A stretch of 64,000 nucleotides of DNA, taken from the NCBI RefSeq assembly GCF_004362665.1, contig NZ_SNXR01000011.1, positions 186,001-250,000 on the forward strand, given 5' to 3'. How positions within the stretch are numbered: the stretch's first letter is position 1; every line of letters begins with the position of its first letter. This document shows positions 1-8,683 of the stretch, piece by piece. Made by a program: the position numbers and the translations under genes. The notes beneath the pieces are model-generated. The model saw only the letters and a program-made list of their open reading frames with translations, made no database searches and had not been told where the DNA came from. Source of the stretch: Flavobacterium dankookense (GTDB taxonomy: Bacteria > Bacteroidota > Bacteroidia > Flavobacteriales > Flavobacteriaceae).

Positions 1-27
1 AGTTTAAAAAGGGGAAAATGAATAGGG

Positions 28-58
28 TTGTATTAAATACCTAAAAAGAGTATATTTG
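28..58 (+). promoter_or_regulatory. Promoter for the rhodanese-ndh operon
   Basis: TTG at 28-30 is followed after exactly 20 bases by TATATTTG at 51-58. This is a full match to the known Bacteroidota housekeeping promoter pattern (TTG near -33, TAnnTTTG near -7). The box ends 20 bases before the start codon at 78, so the leader would be very short. It is the cleanest promoter in the window. Confidence 0.65.
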
Positions 59-77
59 TTAGGCAAAATTAGTAACG

Positions 78-398
78 ATGAATTTATCACAACAAGACTG
101 GATTTCACAATTAGAAGCCGATACAAACGCTGTTATACTTGACGTAAGAACGGAAGACGAATGCAATGAGGGAATAATTCCGAATGCCATTATGATTGAT
201 ATTTATAAAGGACAAGGATTTATTTATCAAGTGGAAGAATTAGAAAAAAACAAAAACTATTATGTGTATTGCAAAGCTGGTGGAAGAAGTGCACAAGCTT
301 GTGCTATAATGAATCAATTAGGTTTTGAGAATACATTTAACCTCGAAGGCGGTTTTATGCAATGGAAAGGCGAAGTTGCTTTTCCAGAAGAAAAATAA
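78..398 (+). CDS. Rhodanese-like domain protein
   Basis: A 106-residue single-domain rhodanese with no signal peptide, so probably cytoplasmic. The LDVRTEDE segment (about residues 21-28) is the usual rhodanese start, and the active-site loop CKAGGRS carries the catalytic cysteine that would hold a persulfide. Single-domain rhodaneses move sulfane sulfur from donors to thiols or act as sulfur carriers; the real partner is not visible. The gene is 6 bases ahead of the NADH dehydrogenase gene and shares its promoter, which hints at a redox role. Family assignment is secure, substrate unknown. Confidence 0.9.
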   Translation: MNLSQQDWISQLEADTNAVILDVRTEDECNEGIIPNAIMIDIYKGQGFIYQVEELEKNKNYYVYCKAGGRSAQACAIMNQLGFENTFNLEGGFMQWKGEVAFPEEK

Positions 399-404
399 AA
401 AATC

Positions 405-1709
405 ATGAACATTCCCGTTTCAAAAAATCCTAGAATTGTCATTATTGGTGGCGGTTTTGCAGGTATTGCTTTGGCAAAAAAACTAAAAAATACCAATTAT
501 CAAGTTGTGATGTTGGATAAACATAACTATCATACATTTCAACCATTGTTGTATCAAGTAGCAACTGGCGGATTAGAAGCGGGTTCGATTGCTTATCCTA
601 TTCGAAAAGTCATTCAACAATATAAGGATTTCTATTTTCGATTGACTTCGGTAAAAGAAATAGATACTGTTAATCAAAAGATTATCTCCGAAATTGGCGA
701 TTTGCATTATGATTATTTAGTAATTGCTACAGGTTCTAAAACCAATTATTTTGGTAATAAAGAAATTGAACGCAATGCTATGTCAATGAAAACAATTCCA
801 CAATCATTGAATATCCGAAGTTTTATTCTCGAGAATTTTGAACAAGCCGTTTTAACTAAAGATGAAGCCGATAGAAATGCTTTGATGAATTTTGTTCTTG
901 TTGGCGCCGGACCAACTGGTGTTGAGTTGGCCGGAGCTTTGGCAGAAATGAAAAAAGAAATTCTACAAAAAGATTATCCCGATTTGGATATTTCCAAAAT
1001 GCAAATTAATTTAATCCAAAGCGGTGATCGAGTTTTGAATACCATGAGTGAAAAATCATCCGTTGCAGCCGAGAAATTTCTGGATAATCTGGGTGTGAAA
1101 GTATGGAAAAACGTTCGTGTAACTAATTATGATGGAAGAATTATTTCAACCAATTCTGATTTAAGTTTTGATTCAGCTACCGTTATTTGGACTGCTGGTG
1201 TTCAAGGTGCTACGGTTCACGGATTAGACGCAAAATCGTTGGTCGAAAGGGTAGAGCGCATTCGAGTAAATCAATTCAATTTGGTAAATGGTTATGACAA
1301 TATCTTTGCCGTTGGCGATATTGCCTCAATGGAAACCCAAAAGTTTCCGCAAGGTCATCCAATGATGGCACAACCAGCAATACAACAAGGCGATTTGTTA
1401 GGAGATAATTTTATCAAACTTTCTCAAAATAAACTAATGAAACCTTTTGAATATAACGACAAAGGTTCAATGGCAACTATTGGCAGAAACAAAGCTGTTG
1501 TTGATTTGCCTAAATACCATTTCAGCGGATTTTTTGCTTGGGTTGTTTGGATGTTTGTGCATTTATTTTCGCTAATTGGTTTTAAAAATAAAGCCGTTGT
1601 TTTCATGAACTGGATGTACAATTACATTCGTTTTGACCGCGAAGGTCGATTAATTGTTAGACCATTTAAAAAGAGAAGTTTTACGACTTTTACGAGTGAT
1701 GAAATTTAA
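405..1709 (+). CDS. ndh: Type II NADH dehydrogenase (NAD(P)/FAD-dependent oxidoreductase)
   Basis: A 434-residue two-Rossmann flavoprotein. The FAD-binding GGGFAG lies at residues 15-20, the NADH-binding GAGPTG at 167-172, and a FAVGDIA segment near residue 300 contacts the flavin. The FQPLLYQVATGG stretch is typical of NDH-2. A hydrophobic, Trp/Phe-rich segment near residues 370-390 is the likely membrane anchor. Such enzymes pass electrons from NADH to quinone without pumping protons. It lies 6 bases behind the rhodanese gene and overlaps the next gene by 11 bases, so all three are probably one transcript. NDH-2 rather than a generic pyridine nucleotide oxidoreductase is inferred from these motifs and the C-terminal anchor. 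Confidence 0.88.
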   Translation: MNIPVSKNPRIVIIGGGFAGIALAKKLKNTNYQVVMLDKHNYHTFQPLLYQVATGGLEAGSIAYPIRKVIQQYKDFYFRLTSVKEIDTVNQKIISEIGDLHYDYLVIATGSKTNYFGNKEIERNAMSMKTIPQSLNIRSFILENFEQAVLTKDEADRNALMNFVLVGAGPTGVELAGALAEMKKEILQKDYPDLDISKMQINLIQSGDRVLNTMSEKSSVAAEKFLDNLGVKVWKNVRVTNYDGRIISTNSDLSFDSATVIWTAGVQGATVHGLDAKSLVERVERIRVNQFNLVNGYDNIFAVGDIASMETQKFPQGHPMMAQPAIQQGDLLGDNFIKLSQNKLMKPFEYNDKGSMATIGRNKAVVDLPKYHFSGFFAWVVWMFVHLFSLIGFKNKAVVFMNWMYNYIRFDREGRLIVRPFKKRSFTTFTSDEI

Positions 1710-2361
1710 TAAGATAGTTTTGGTTTTGTGTTTTGCAGGAATATTACTTTCCTGCAAATCCTATCTTGATTCCACCAAATCAACGACACTTTTAGATATT
1801 ACTGCTGAAACGGATGAAGATAAATTCGTCAACTTAAAGAATTATAGCAACGATTTCATTTACGACATGAAATATGCTACAGCCGATAATTTCCTTAAAG
1901 AAAAAGTATATCCTTGTGACGAATGTTTTCTACGCGTAAAAACGGTTAAATCATTACTTGCTGCTAATAAAAATTTCATCGAAAAAGGATTTAAAATCAA
2001 ATTGTACGACTGTTATCGACCGCGAGCTATTCAAAGAAAAATGTGGAAAATCGTTCCTGATGCTAATTATGTTGCCAATCCACGACGAGGTTCCATTCAT
2101 AACAAAGGCGGAGCAGTTGATATTACGCTAATTGACTCGCTTGGAATAGAACTTGATATGGGAACAAAGTTTGATTTTTTTGGAGAAGAAGCATCACATA
2201 ATTATCTGAATTTAAACGATACAATTATCCAAAACCGAAAGTTTTTAAAAGAAATTATGCTTCAAAATAATTTTTCTTCCTTCGACTCCGAATGGTGGCA
2301 TTATAATTTGAATGGAAGTAAAGCTGATAAAGTGGAAAATCTTAAATGGAAATGCAATTAG
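1699..2361 (+). CDS. D-Ala-D-Ala dipeptidase-like lipoprotein (VanX/DdpX, peptidase M15D)
   Basis: A 220-residue protein if it starts at the ATG at 1699. A longer reading from TTG 1654 would put 15 charged residues before the signal peptide, so 1699 is preferred. Residues 1-19 are a lipoprotein signal ending in LLSC. The M15 zinc site is complete: SIHNKGGAVD (His134, Asp141) and EWWH (Glu198, His201), plus the YRPR arginine near 107. The family cleaves D-alanyl-D-alanine; here it would act in the periplasm on wall fragments, more likely recycling than vancomycin resistance since no vanHA genes are near. Its stop overlaps the stop of the convergent gene by 4 bases (TTAG). Confidence 0.88.
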   Translation: MKFNKIVLVLCFAGILLSCKSYLDSTKSTTLLDITAETDEDKFVNLKNYSNDFIYDMKYATADNFLKEKVYPCDECFLRVKTVKSLLAANKNFIEKGFKIKLYDCYRPRAIQRKMWKIVPDANYVANPRRGSIHNKGGAVDITLIDSLGIELDMGTKFDFFGEEASHNYLNLNDTIIQNRKFLKEIMLQNNFSSFDSEWWHYNLNGSKADKVENLKWKCN

Positions 2362-2927
2362 TTTTCAAAACATTTTAAATCCTCTATAAAATACTTTTCA
2401 GGTTCATAGGTTTTGTTATCCATTTCGGATACTAACGAAGTTTTAAACGGAAAATCAATTGTTTCTCCAGCAAATTGAATTCGCATAAAGGTAACTCTGC
2501 TTGTTTTTAAATCTTCAAAATTTTCTTTTGAAAATAAAAATGAAGCTGATGTTATTCTGTTGTTTGCACCATCATCACTTCTAATTAATGTACCGCAAGT
2601 TTCGTTGCTTGAAAGTAGTAATGTCACTATTTTTCCATTGGCTAGTTGCAAGTAAATTTTAGATTTTGGGTCCAAACAATTGGCTTTAATAAAGTCATTA
2701 CTTCGCTGTAAAATTTCTGTATCTAGCGATAAAACTCCATTATTTGTTGATAATGAAAAGAAAATTCGGGTTGAATTTCCTGCAAAGTTTCTTTCGAAAA
2801 CTAATTTTTGTTTTAAGGATTTATACGTTCCTAAACTATCGGTAAAAGAACTTTCTATCTCGCATGGTTTTTGAGCAAAAGTGTTAATCGAAGTAAGTAT
2901 AAAAAGTGCTAAAAAAATCTTTTTCAT
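2358..2927 (-). CDS. Small exported protein of unknown function
   Basis: 189 residues with a clear signal peptide (MKKIFLALFILTSINTFAQ, cleavage after AQ). The mature part is about 170 residues, mostly short beta-like segments with three or four cysteines and no motif I recognise. It follows the methyltransferase gene by 4 bases on the same strand and is the last gene of the tsaD-led run. Probably periplasmic or outer-surface; function unknown. Confidence 0.75.
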   Translation of the reverse strand: MKKIFLALFILTSINTFAQKPCEIESSFTDSLGTYKSLKQKLVFERNFAGNSTRIFFSLSTNNGVLSLDTEILQRSNDFIKANCLDPKSKIYLQLANGKIVTLLLSSNETCGTLIRSDDGANNRITSASFLFSKENFEDLKTSRVTFMRIQFAGETIDFPFKTSLVSEMDNKTYEPEKYFIEDLKCFEN

Positions 2928-2931
2928 GGTT

Positions 2932-4113
2932 TTATTTTAATTTCGCGCAAAGTAATACAATTTTCGAATTTGTCATATCGGTTGTAAAAAAAGAATACAC
3001 ATTTCCGCCATCTTTTATTTTCCATTTTTTTCGAATATTTTCTACTGTTTCTGGAAAATTTCTTGTGGTAATATTGGCTTTTTGATTTTCTAAAAACGAT
3101 TTCATGTTGGCTTTGTTGTACTCCAATATGTTTTGGATTTCAAAAATCCTGCCAGGAAAATCGAGTAATTTATTCGAAGTATAAAGATGTGAATGTTGAT
3201 GCAGTTTTTCTAATTCAAATTCTGTAGCAATTGCATCAAATCCGCCCGATTTCATGATGGCAGCATTGGGTTCGAAAAGATATTTTTTTGGAGCAGCATA
3301 ATTAGGTTTTTTAGCTTCTGAATTTATTTGAAATTGAAAAGCTTCATTTTTGTCTTTTAGTAAGTTAACAGTTTTTATTTCAATGGTTGATTCGTGTTTT
3401 TTTTTCAAAATAAAAAGTAATTCTTTCACTTCGTTTTCTAAAGCAACAACATGAATTTCTACTATTTTTTTCAGTTCAGAAATTCCGGCAGAAATATCCA
3501 AAATGGGTGCGGTTTTTATAATAATATTATCCGAAAAACTGAAGTAGAAGTCAAGCAATTCAGGAACATTAGGCAAACAATCTTTTAGCATAAAAACTTT
3601 GCCTTTGGAATCATTTCTCCGTGATGGATCAATATATATCCAATCGAATTTTTGATTTAATTTCTGTAAAACTTCTGAACTATCATCGGCAAAACAGTCT
3701 ATATTTTTAACATTTAATTGTTCGAAATTATGATTTACAATTTTAGATAATTCGGAGTTGATTTCACAATGAACAACGTTTGCAACGGTTTTAGAAAAAT
3801 AGAAATCATCTACGCCAAAACCTCCAGTTAAATCGATTAAATTATTTCCCGAAATTAATGAAGCTTTGTACTGAGCTGTTTTTTCGGAAGAAGTCTGCTC
3901 GACAGAAATTTTACTTGGATAATAAATGTTTTGGGTTTTAAACCAAGTTGGGAGTTTACTTTTCGCTTTTTGTTTGGCTGCTAATTGTTGCAAAACAAGA
4001 TTCCATTCCACTTCAGGAAAAGGATTTTTTTGTAATGCTAATTTTGTAACATCAGCATTTATTTTATCATCAATATAGTGTTGAATTTCCTTTGATAATA
4101 TGGATTGAACCAT
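2932..4113 (-). CDS. THUMP-like class I SAM-dependent methyltransferase (PG_1098 type)
   Basis: 393 residues. The SAM-binding loop DLTGGFGVDD lies at residues 94-103 and an IDPSRR signature at 161-166 replaces the usual motif IV. This pairing is typical of a Bacteroidota methyltransferase family with a C-terminal THUMP-like domain, also known from a Porphyromonas structure (PG_1098). THUMP domains bind RNA, so an rRNA or tRNA target is likely but not established. It lies 1 base after the permease gene in the tsaD-rsmE run, which also favours a role in RNA modification. Confidence 0.82.
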   Translation of the reverse strand: MVQSILSKEIQHYIDDKINADVTKLALQKNPFPEVEWNLVLQQLAAKQKAKSKLPTWFKTQNIYYPSKISVEQTSSEKTAQYKASLISGNNLIDLTGGFGVDDFYFSKTVANVVHCEINSELSKIVNHNFEQLNVKNIDCFADDSSEVLQKLNQKFDWIYIDPSRRNDSKGKVFMLKDCLPNVPELLDFYFSFSDNIIIKTAPILDISAGISELKKIVEIHVVALENEVKELLFILKKKHESTIEIKTVNLLKDKNEAFQFQINSEAKKPNYAAPKKYLFEPNAAIMKSGGFDAIATEFELEKLHQHSHLYTSNKLLDFPGRIFEIQNILEYNKANMKSFLENQKANITTRNFPETVENIRKKWKIKDGGNVYSFFTTDMTNSKIVLLCAKLK

Positions 4114-4114
4114 A

Positions 4115-5203
4115 CTAGATGTTTTTGGTTAACAATTTTATTATAGTGTTTTCAGGAAAAAATTCTTTGCCAAAAACTTTCAGAATTGTATAAACAGGAA
4201 TTGCCACAATCATTCCCATAATTCCAAATAAAAATCCTGCAATCAAAACTACTAAGAATATTTCTAGTGGATGCGAGCTGACACTTTTTGAGAAAATAAT
4301 TGGTGAGGAAACATTGTTATCAATCATTTGAACTATCCAAAAACCAATCATTACGTAGATTGTCATGGGTAACATTTGAGTTTGAAAATCGCCGCCTAAG
4401 TTGCTCAACATTGTCAAAAGTGCCGCAACAAATGATGCGATTAGCGGTCCGATGTAGGGCACAATATTCAGAATTGCACACAAAAAGGCAATTACAATGG
4501 CGTTTTGAACTCCAAAAATTAATAAAACGATTAAGTATAAGATGAAAACAATAAAAAGTTGAATTAGTAAACCGATGAAATACCTCGATAATAAATGGTT
4601 GATTTTGTGCAACGAATTAAGTATTTTCTCTTCTTGCGAGTCGGGAATTAATTGTTTGGCTCCGATGATGAAATTTAATCGATCTTTCAAAAAGAAGAAA
4701 GTAATAAATAAAACCGAAGCTAATCCAATTCCGAAACTACTTAAAGCATTAATAACATTGTTGAATAAATCAGGAATAAAGCCAAAATCTAATTTTGAAC
4801 CTAAGTTGGCTTCTTTAAAAACTCTCTTCGAGTCAATGTTGTGATTATCTAAATAGACAGCAATTTTATCAATTAATTGAACAATGTTTTTTTCAATTTC
4901 GGCAGTATTTAGAAGAGATAAACTTTCACCTTGAGTAATAATTAGTGGTACAAAAAGTAAAACCAATCCAATAATAATTAAGAGATAAACACTTAAAGTA
5001 GCAACTGTTGCAAAGGTGTGATTGAACTTGAGTTTTCTTTTAAAAAAATCCAAAATAGGATTTCCAATCAGGGTTAAAATAAATGCTACAACCAAATAAA
5101 TTAATACGGATTGAATTAAATGAAGTACATACAATCCTAGTGCTGTCAATAAAATAATTCCAACGGCTTTAACTATTCCTAATGCAATTGTTTTTGAAGT
5201 CAT
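4115..5203 (-). CDS. AI-2E family transporter (PerM/UPF0118 permease)
   Basis: 362 residues with about seven or eight hydrophobic segments: a pair near the N-terminus (residues 8-50), one near 60-90, a soluble stretch about 95-145, then helices to the C-terminus. The NIVPYIGPLIA and GIMGMIVAIPVYTILKV segments are hallmarks of this family. Members have been linked to autoinducer-2 export and to Na+/H+ exchange, so the cargo is uncertain. It lies 4 bases after the DUF4159 gene and 1 base before the methyltransferase gene, consistent with translational coupling. Confidence 0.88.
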   Translation of the reverse strand: MTSKTIALGIVKAVGIILLTALGLYVLHLIQSVLIYLVVAFILTLIGNPILDFFKRKLKFNHTFATVATLSVYLLIIIGLVLLFVPLIITQGESLSLLNTAEIEKNIVQLIDKIAVYLDNHNIDSKRVFKEANLGSKLDFGFIPDLFNNVINALSSFGIGLASVLFITFFFLKDRLNFIIGAKQLIPDSQEEKILNSLHKINHLLSRYFIGLLIQLFIVFILYLIVLLIFGVQNAIVIAFLCAILNIVPYIGPLIASFVAALLTMLSNLGGDFQTQMLPMTIYVMIGFWIVQMIDNNVSSPIIFSKSVSSHPLEIFLVVLIAGFLFGIMGMIVAIPVYTILKVFGKEFFPENTIIKLLTKNI

Positions 5204-5207
5204 AGGC

Positions 5208-5849
5208 TTAATTGTTAAAAATATAATTCAAAATATTAGCACCCATTTTTAGTGCTTTTTCTCTAACTTCTTTAGGGTTGTTGTGTACTTCGGCATCTTC
5301 CCAACCATCACCTAAATCAGTTTCATAAGTATAAAGCAATACCAATCGGTTTCCTTCAAAGATACCAAAAGCTTGTGGACGTTTATTGTCGTGTTGATGA
5401 ATTTTAGGAATTCCACCAGAAAAAACATTTGGTTTTTGAAAAATTGCATGATTTGCTGGAATTTCAACTAATTGAGTATTAGGAAAAACACGCTTGATTT
5501 CTCTACGAATGTATTCATCCATTCCATAATTATCATCGATATGGAGAAATCCGCCAGAAAGCAGATAGTTTCTCAAGTTTATGATTTCAGAATCGCTAAA
5601 GACTACATTTCCATGACCAGTCATGTGTACGAACGGATAACCAAAAATATCGGGACTTCCAGGTTCTACAGTTGCTGGTTTGGTTCTAATTTTTGTATTG
5701 ATAGTTTGATTGGAATATTTAATCAAATTAGGTAACGAAGTTGGATTAGCATACCAATCGCCACCACCATTGTACTTTAATAGTGCAATTTCTTGGGAAA
5801 AACAAAAAGAGGCAAACAATAAAAATATAGATAAGGTTTTTAAGTTCAT
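5208..5849 (-). CDS. DUF4159 domain-containing exported protein
   Basis: 213 residues with a signal peptide (MNLKTLSIFLLFASFCFSQ). Segments such as GGGDWYANPTSLPNLIKY, YPFVHMTGHGNVVFSD, LRNYLLSGGFLHIDDNYG and DLGDGWEDAEVHNNPKEVREKALKMG match DUF4159, which has a flavodoxin/glutamine-amidotransferase-like fold seen in Bacteroidota and Planctomycetes. The molecular role is unknown. It sits between the T9SS-sorted protein and the permease, 4 bases from the latter. Confidence 0.85.
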   Translation of the reverse strand: MNLKTLSIFLLFASFCFSQEIALLKYNGGGDWYANPTSLPNLIKYSNQTINTKIRTKPATVEPGSPDIFGYPFVHMTGHGNVVFSDSEIINLRNYLLSGGFLHIDDNYGMDEYIRREIKRVFPNTQLVEIPANHAIFQKPNVFSGGIPKIHQHDNKRPQAFGIFEGNRLVLLYTYETDLGDGWEDAEVHNNPKEVREKALKMGANILNYIFNN

Positions 5850-5857
5850 TGATACGA

Positions 5858-7951
5858 TTATTTTTTTACTAATTTGAATGATTTACTTCTGTTTTCGGAT
5901 GAAATTTTAAAAAAGTAAACACCAGAACTAAGCGTATTCAAATTGATTGTATTTTGTCCGTTTTCAAGTTTATAGCTATTCATTTTTTGACCTAAAATTG
6001 TAAAAATATCCAAAGTTCCTGTTGTGTTTTTGTAATTGAATGTAACAAAATCGTTAAAAGGATTTGGTGAAATTGAGATGTCGCTAAATTCAAAATTATC
6101 AGTATTCAAACTTGAAGTTACTAAAACAGCCAATCTATCTGATGCAGCCATCCTACTTTCACAACTATTAACAGTTTGACTAGCATAATAAATTGTATTG
6201 TCTTGAACTAGAGTTGTTCCTGGCAATAGATTTCCGCCTTCTGGAGCATCATACCAGTTAATATTTTCGCCAATTACAATTAAATCATTAAGCGTTTGAC
6301 CTTCAATAAAATATTGAGTACTTTCTCCAGTTGGTGGTAAAACATCTTCTAATATGGTAAGGTTAAATGATTTTGTATTTGTACAACCAAATAAACCATC
6401 AAAAATACCCATGTAGATTATTTGATTTTCTGAAAACGAATAGTTAACAGGATTTGAAATTGGATTTGCAAAATTAGTTGCATCTTCTAGCGTTGTGAAA
6501 TAATATATTTCAAAATCATATGGTTCTAGATTTCCTAAAACAACAGAATTATTCTGTGTTAAATCAACTGTATAAATATTTTCAGAGTTGTTACAAACCG
6601 TTAAATCAACAGGTTCTTGAAAATCAGTATCTCTAACGAGCACGTTAATATTGTTACTGTTAACACTATAATTATTTCCGCATAAATCATAATTTGCAGT
6701 TGCGGTATAGGTTTTGTTTTCTGAAGGACAAACTGAAATGATAAAATCATTTGAAATAGGAATGCCATTTTCTAACCATTGAAATGAATAAGGAACATTT
6801 GGTCCATTTGGAGTAAAACGCCAAGCTTCATTTGTAGCAGTCCAATTTCCTGAATCTCTACCAGGTGCAACAGTATATGGTGGATTTTCACCACTTCCTT
6901 TTATACCAATAACACCTCTTCCAGCTTGCCAACCATAACAAGGAGTTCGGTTTTTCACATAAACTTCAACAATATTCGAAATCTCATAAAGTACAATTTG
7001 TGAGGATTGCTCACCATTATCATAACCACACTGAAACTGACCTAAATTGAAATTAACAATTAGTTTTCTACATGGATATGTTCCGATTACTTGATAATTC
7101 ACACTTTTTATTAAACCTGAACCTGTTGGTGGAATTATAGCAGCATTTGTATCTTGAAAAACACCACAAATCATATTTCTAAATGGTGCATCACCAAAAC
7201 CTATGCCACTGACCGGAAACTGTGAATTAGTAAAAGAAAGATTTTGAGCATATGTGTTCTGAGAATAAACGTTAGATGGATAATTTGTTCCAAAACTGAT
7301 TACACCATTGTCGCCGATTTGTACAGTATTAAAATTATTTCCGTAAAAACAAAAGTCAAAAGGTAAAGGAAAAACAGGAGAATAGGTATCGTCAGTTGTT
7401 AATGGGAATTGATTGAACCAAGGATTATTAAATGACGCTTGCGGACAATAGGGTATCGAACTTACTTCATACGAAGTTGTTGATGGAACAGGTGATGGCG
7501 TAGCTAATAAAGCTATACATTCTCCAATATCACAAATAAGAGCGTTGTTGTTTTCAACGTCAATATTTATTGTTGTACATCCATTTGGAATTACAGTTAT
7601 TGTTACAAACACATTTGTTATTGGAGTCGTAATCTGTGTTGCAAATTCTTTAATTTCAACAATTGAAAACGTTGTGGTTTCTTGTAAAATTGGAGTTGTA
7701 AATAAAACAGTTCCTGACTGTGGAATAAATGCAGTATTTACCAAAAAGTTACTATTAGTGATTGTAACAGTTGAGTTTGGTGTTCCAATTATGGTTAGTA
7801 TAGCACTATTTCCCGGACAAATAGTAGCGTCTCCAGTCATTGTAACAATAGGATCTAAAGTATTTTTTAAATGTAAGTTTGATCCAGATTTTGCTAGAAC
7901 TACATTCAACATTAAAATCAAAAAAGAAGATAAAAGTAGTTTTGTTTTCAT
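5858..7951 (-). CDS. Large secreted protein with T9SS type-A sorting domain
   Basis: 697 residues. A signal peptide covers about residues 1-20. Residues about 30-125 look like an Ig-like/SprB-type beta domain. Residues about 170-390 hold a GDNGVISFG and YGWQAGRGVIGIKG region resembling nidogen/PKD-like flavobacterial adhesins, followed by more Ig-like repeats. The last about 75 residues (ISPNPFNDFVTFNY, then LSSGVYFFKI, ending KSFKLVKK) are a type-A sorting signal, so the protein should cross the outer membrane through T9SS and be attached or released. Its role is unknown; adhesion is a guess. It interrupts the otherwise conserved rsmE-DUF4159 neighbourhood. Confidence 0.85.
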   Translation of the reverse strand: MKTKLLLSSFLILMLNVVLAKSGSNLHLKNTLDPIVTMTGDATICPGNSAILTIIGTPNSTVTITNSNFLVNTAFIPQSGTVLFTTPILQETTTFSIVEIKEFATQITTPITNVFVTITVIPNGCTTINIDVENNNALICDIGECIALLATPSPVPSTTSYEVSSIPYCPQASFNNPWFNQFPLTTDDTYSPVFPLPFDFCFYGNNFNTVQIGDNGVISFGTNYPSNVYSQNTYAQNLSFTNSQFPVSGIGFGDAPFRNMICGVFQDTNAAIIPPTGSGLIKSVNYQVIGTYPCRKLIVNFNLGQFQCGYDNGEQSSQIVLYEISNIVEVYVKNRTPCYGWQAGRGVIGIKGSGENPPYTVAPGRDSGNWTATNEAWRFTPNGPNVPYSFQWLENGIPISNDFIISVCPSENKTYTATANYDLCGNNYSVNSNNINVLVRDTDFQEPVDLTVCNNSENIYTVDLTQNNSVVLGNLEPYDFEIYYFTTLEDATNFANPISNPVNYSFSENQIIYMGIFDGLFGCTNTKSFNLTILEDVLPPTGESTQYFIEGQTLNDLIVIGENINWYDAPEGGNLLPGTTLVQDNTIYYASQTVNSCESRMAASDRLAVLVTSSLNTDNFEFSDISISPNPFNDFVTFNYKNTTGTLDIFTILGQKMNSYKLENGQNTINLNTLSSGVYFFKISSENRSKSFKLVKK

Positions 7952-7975
7952 ATATGCTGTTTATCTAATGGTTGG

Positions 7976-8680
7976 TTATTCATTTCTAAAAACCACACTA
8001 TGACAAGCTACAATAGCTGCGGTTTCTGTTCGTAATCTTGTGTTTCCCAAAGATACAGGAATAAATGAACTTTCAATAGCTTGTTGAATTTCTTTTACTG
8101 AAAAATCACCTTCTGGACCAATTAAAATGGTAACATCTTCACAAACTTCTAATTCGTTTTTTAATGATTTTTTATCGGTTTCTACACAATGAGCTATGAA
8201 TTTTTGACCGTTGAATTCTTTTTTAATAAAATCTTTGTAAGCAATCGGTTCGTTTAATTTTGGCAGAAAATAATGCAATGATTGCTTCATTGCACTTTCC
8301 AAAATCTTCTGAAATCTATCGGTTTTAATAACTTTTCGTTCGGAATGTTCACAAATAATTGGCGTAATTTCTTGAATGCCAATCTCAGTAGCTTTTTCTA
8401 GAAACCATTCGTAGCGTTCGTTCATTTTGGTTGGCGCAACAGCTAGATGTAAATGGAATTTTGATTTTTCTTGTTTTTCAAACGAGTTAATTTTTACCGT
8501 ACATTTATTATCCGAAGCAATCGTAATTTCAGTTGTAAATAAAAAACCCAAACCATTGGTTACAAATAAAATATCGGCTTCTTTTTTGCGCAATACTTTG
8601 ATAATGTGTTTACTTTCTTCTTTGTCAAAAACAAATGAAGTTGCGGTTTCGGTTATATTTTGGTTGTAGAATAGTTGCAT
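7976..8680 (-). CDS. rsmE: 16S rRNA (uracil1498-N3)-methyltransferase
   Basis: 234 residues, the usual RsmE length. The N-terminal PUA-like part contains ESKHIIKVLRKK. The SPOUT/trefoil-knot part carries ILIGPEGDFSVKEI (about 190-203) and SLGNTRLRTETAAI near the end, the SAM-binding knot loops. RsmE methylates U1498 of 16S rRNA in assembled 30S subunits. The start is 3 bases after tsaD, so the two are co-transcribed; both modify RNA used in decoding. Confidence 0.95.
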   Translation of the reverse strand: MQLFYNQNITETATSFVFDKEESKHIIKVLRKKEADILFVTNGLGFLFTTEITIASDNKCTVKINSFEKQEKSKFHLHLAVAPTKMNERYEWFLEKATEIGIQEITPIICEHSERKVIKTDRFQKILESAMKQSLHYFLPKLNEPIAYKDFIKKEFNGQKFIAHCVETDKKSLKNELEVCEDVTILIGPEGDFSVKEIQQAIESSFIPVSLGNTRLRTETAAIVACHSVVFRNE

Positions 8681-8683
8681 AAT

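Noticed and set aside
1699..2361. Vancomycin resistance determinant
   Set aside because: VanX-type motifs are complete, but there is no ligase or VanH gene and Gram-negative M15D lipoproteins are normally recycling enzymes.
7545..8003. 152-residue Val/Phe-rich plus-strand frame, membrane-protein-like
   Set aside because: Antisense to Thr/Asn-rich Ig-like coding sequence, which yields Val/Ile runs on the other strand; it also runs into the rsmE end.
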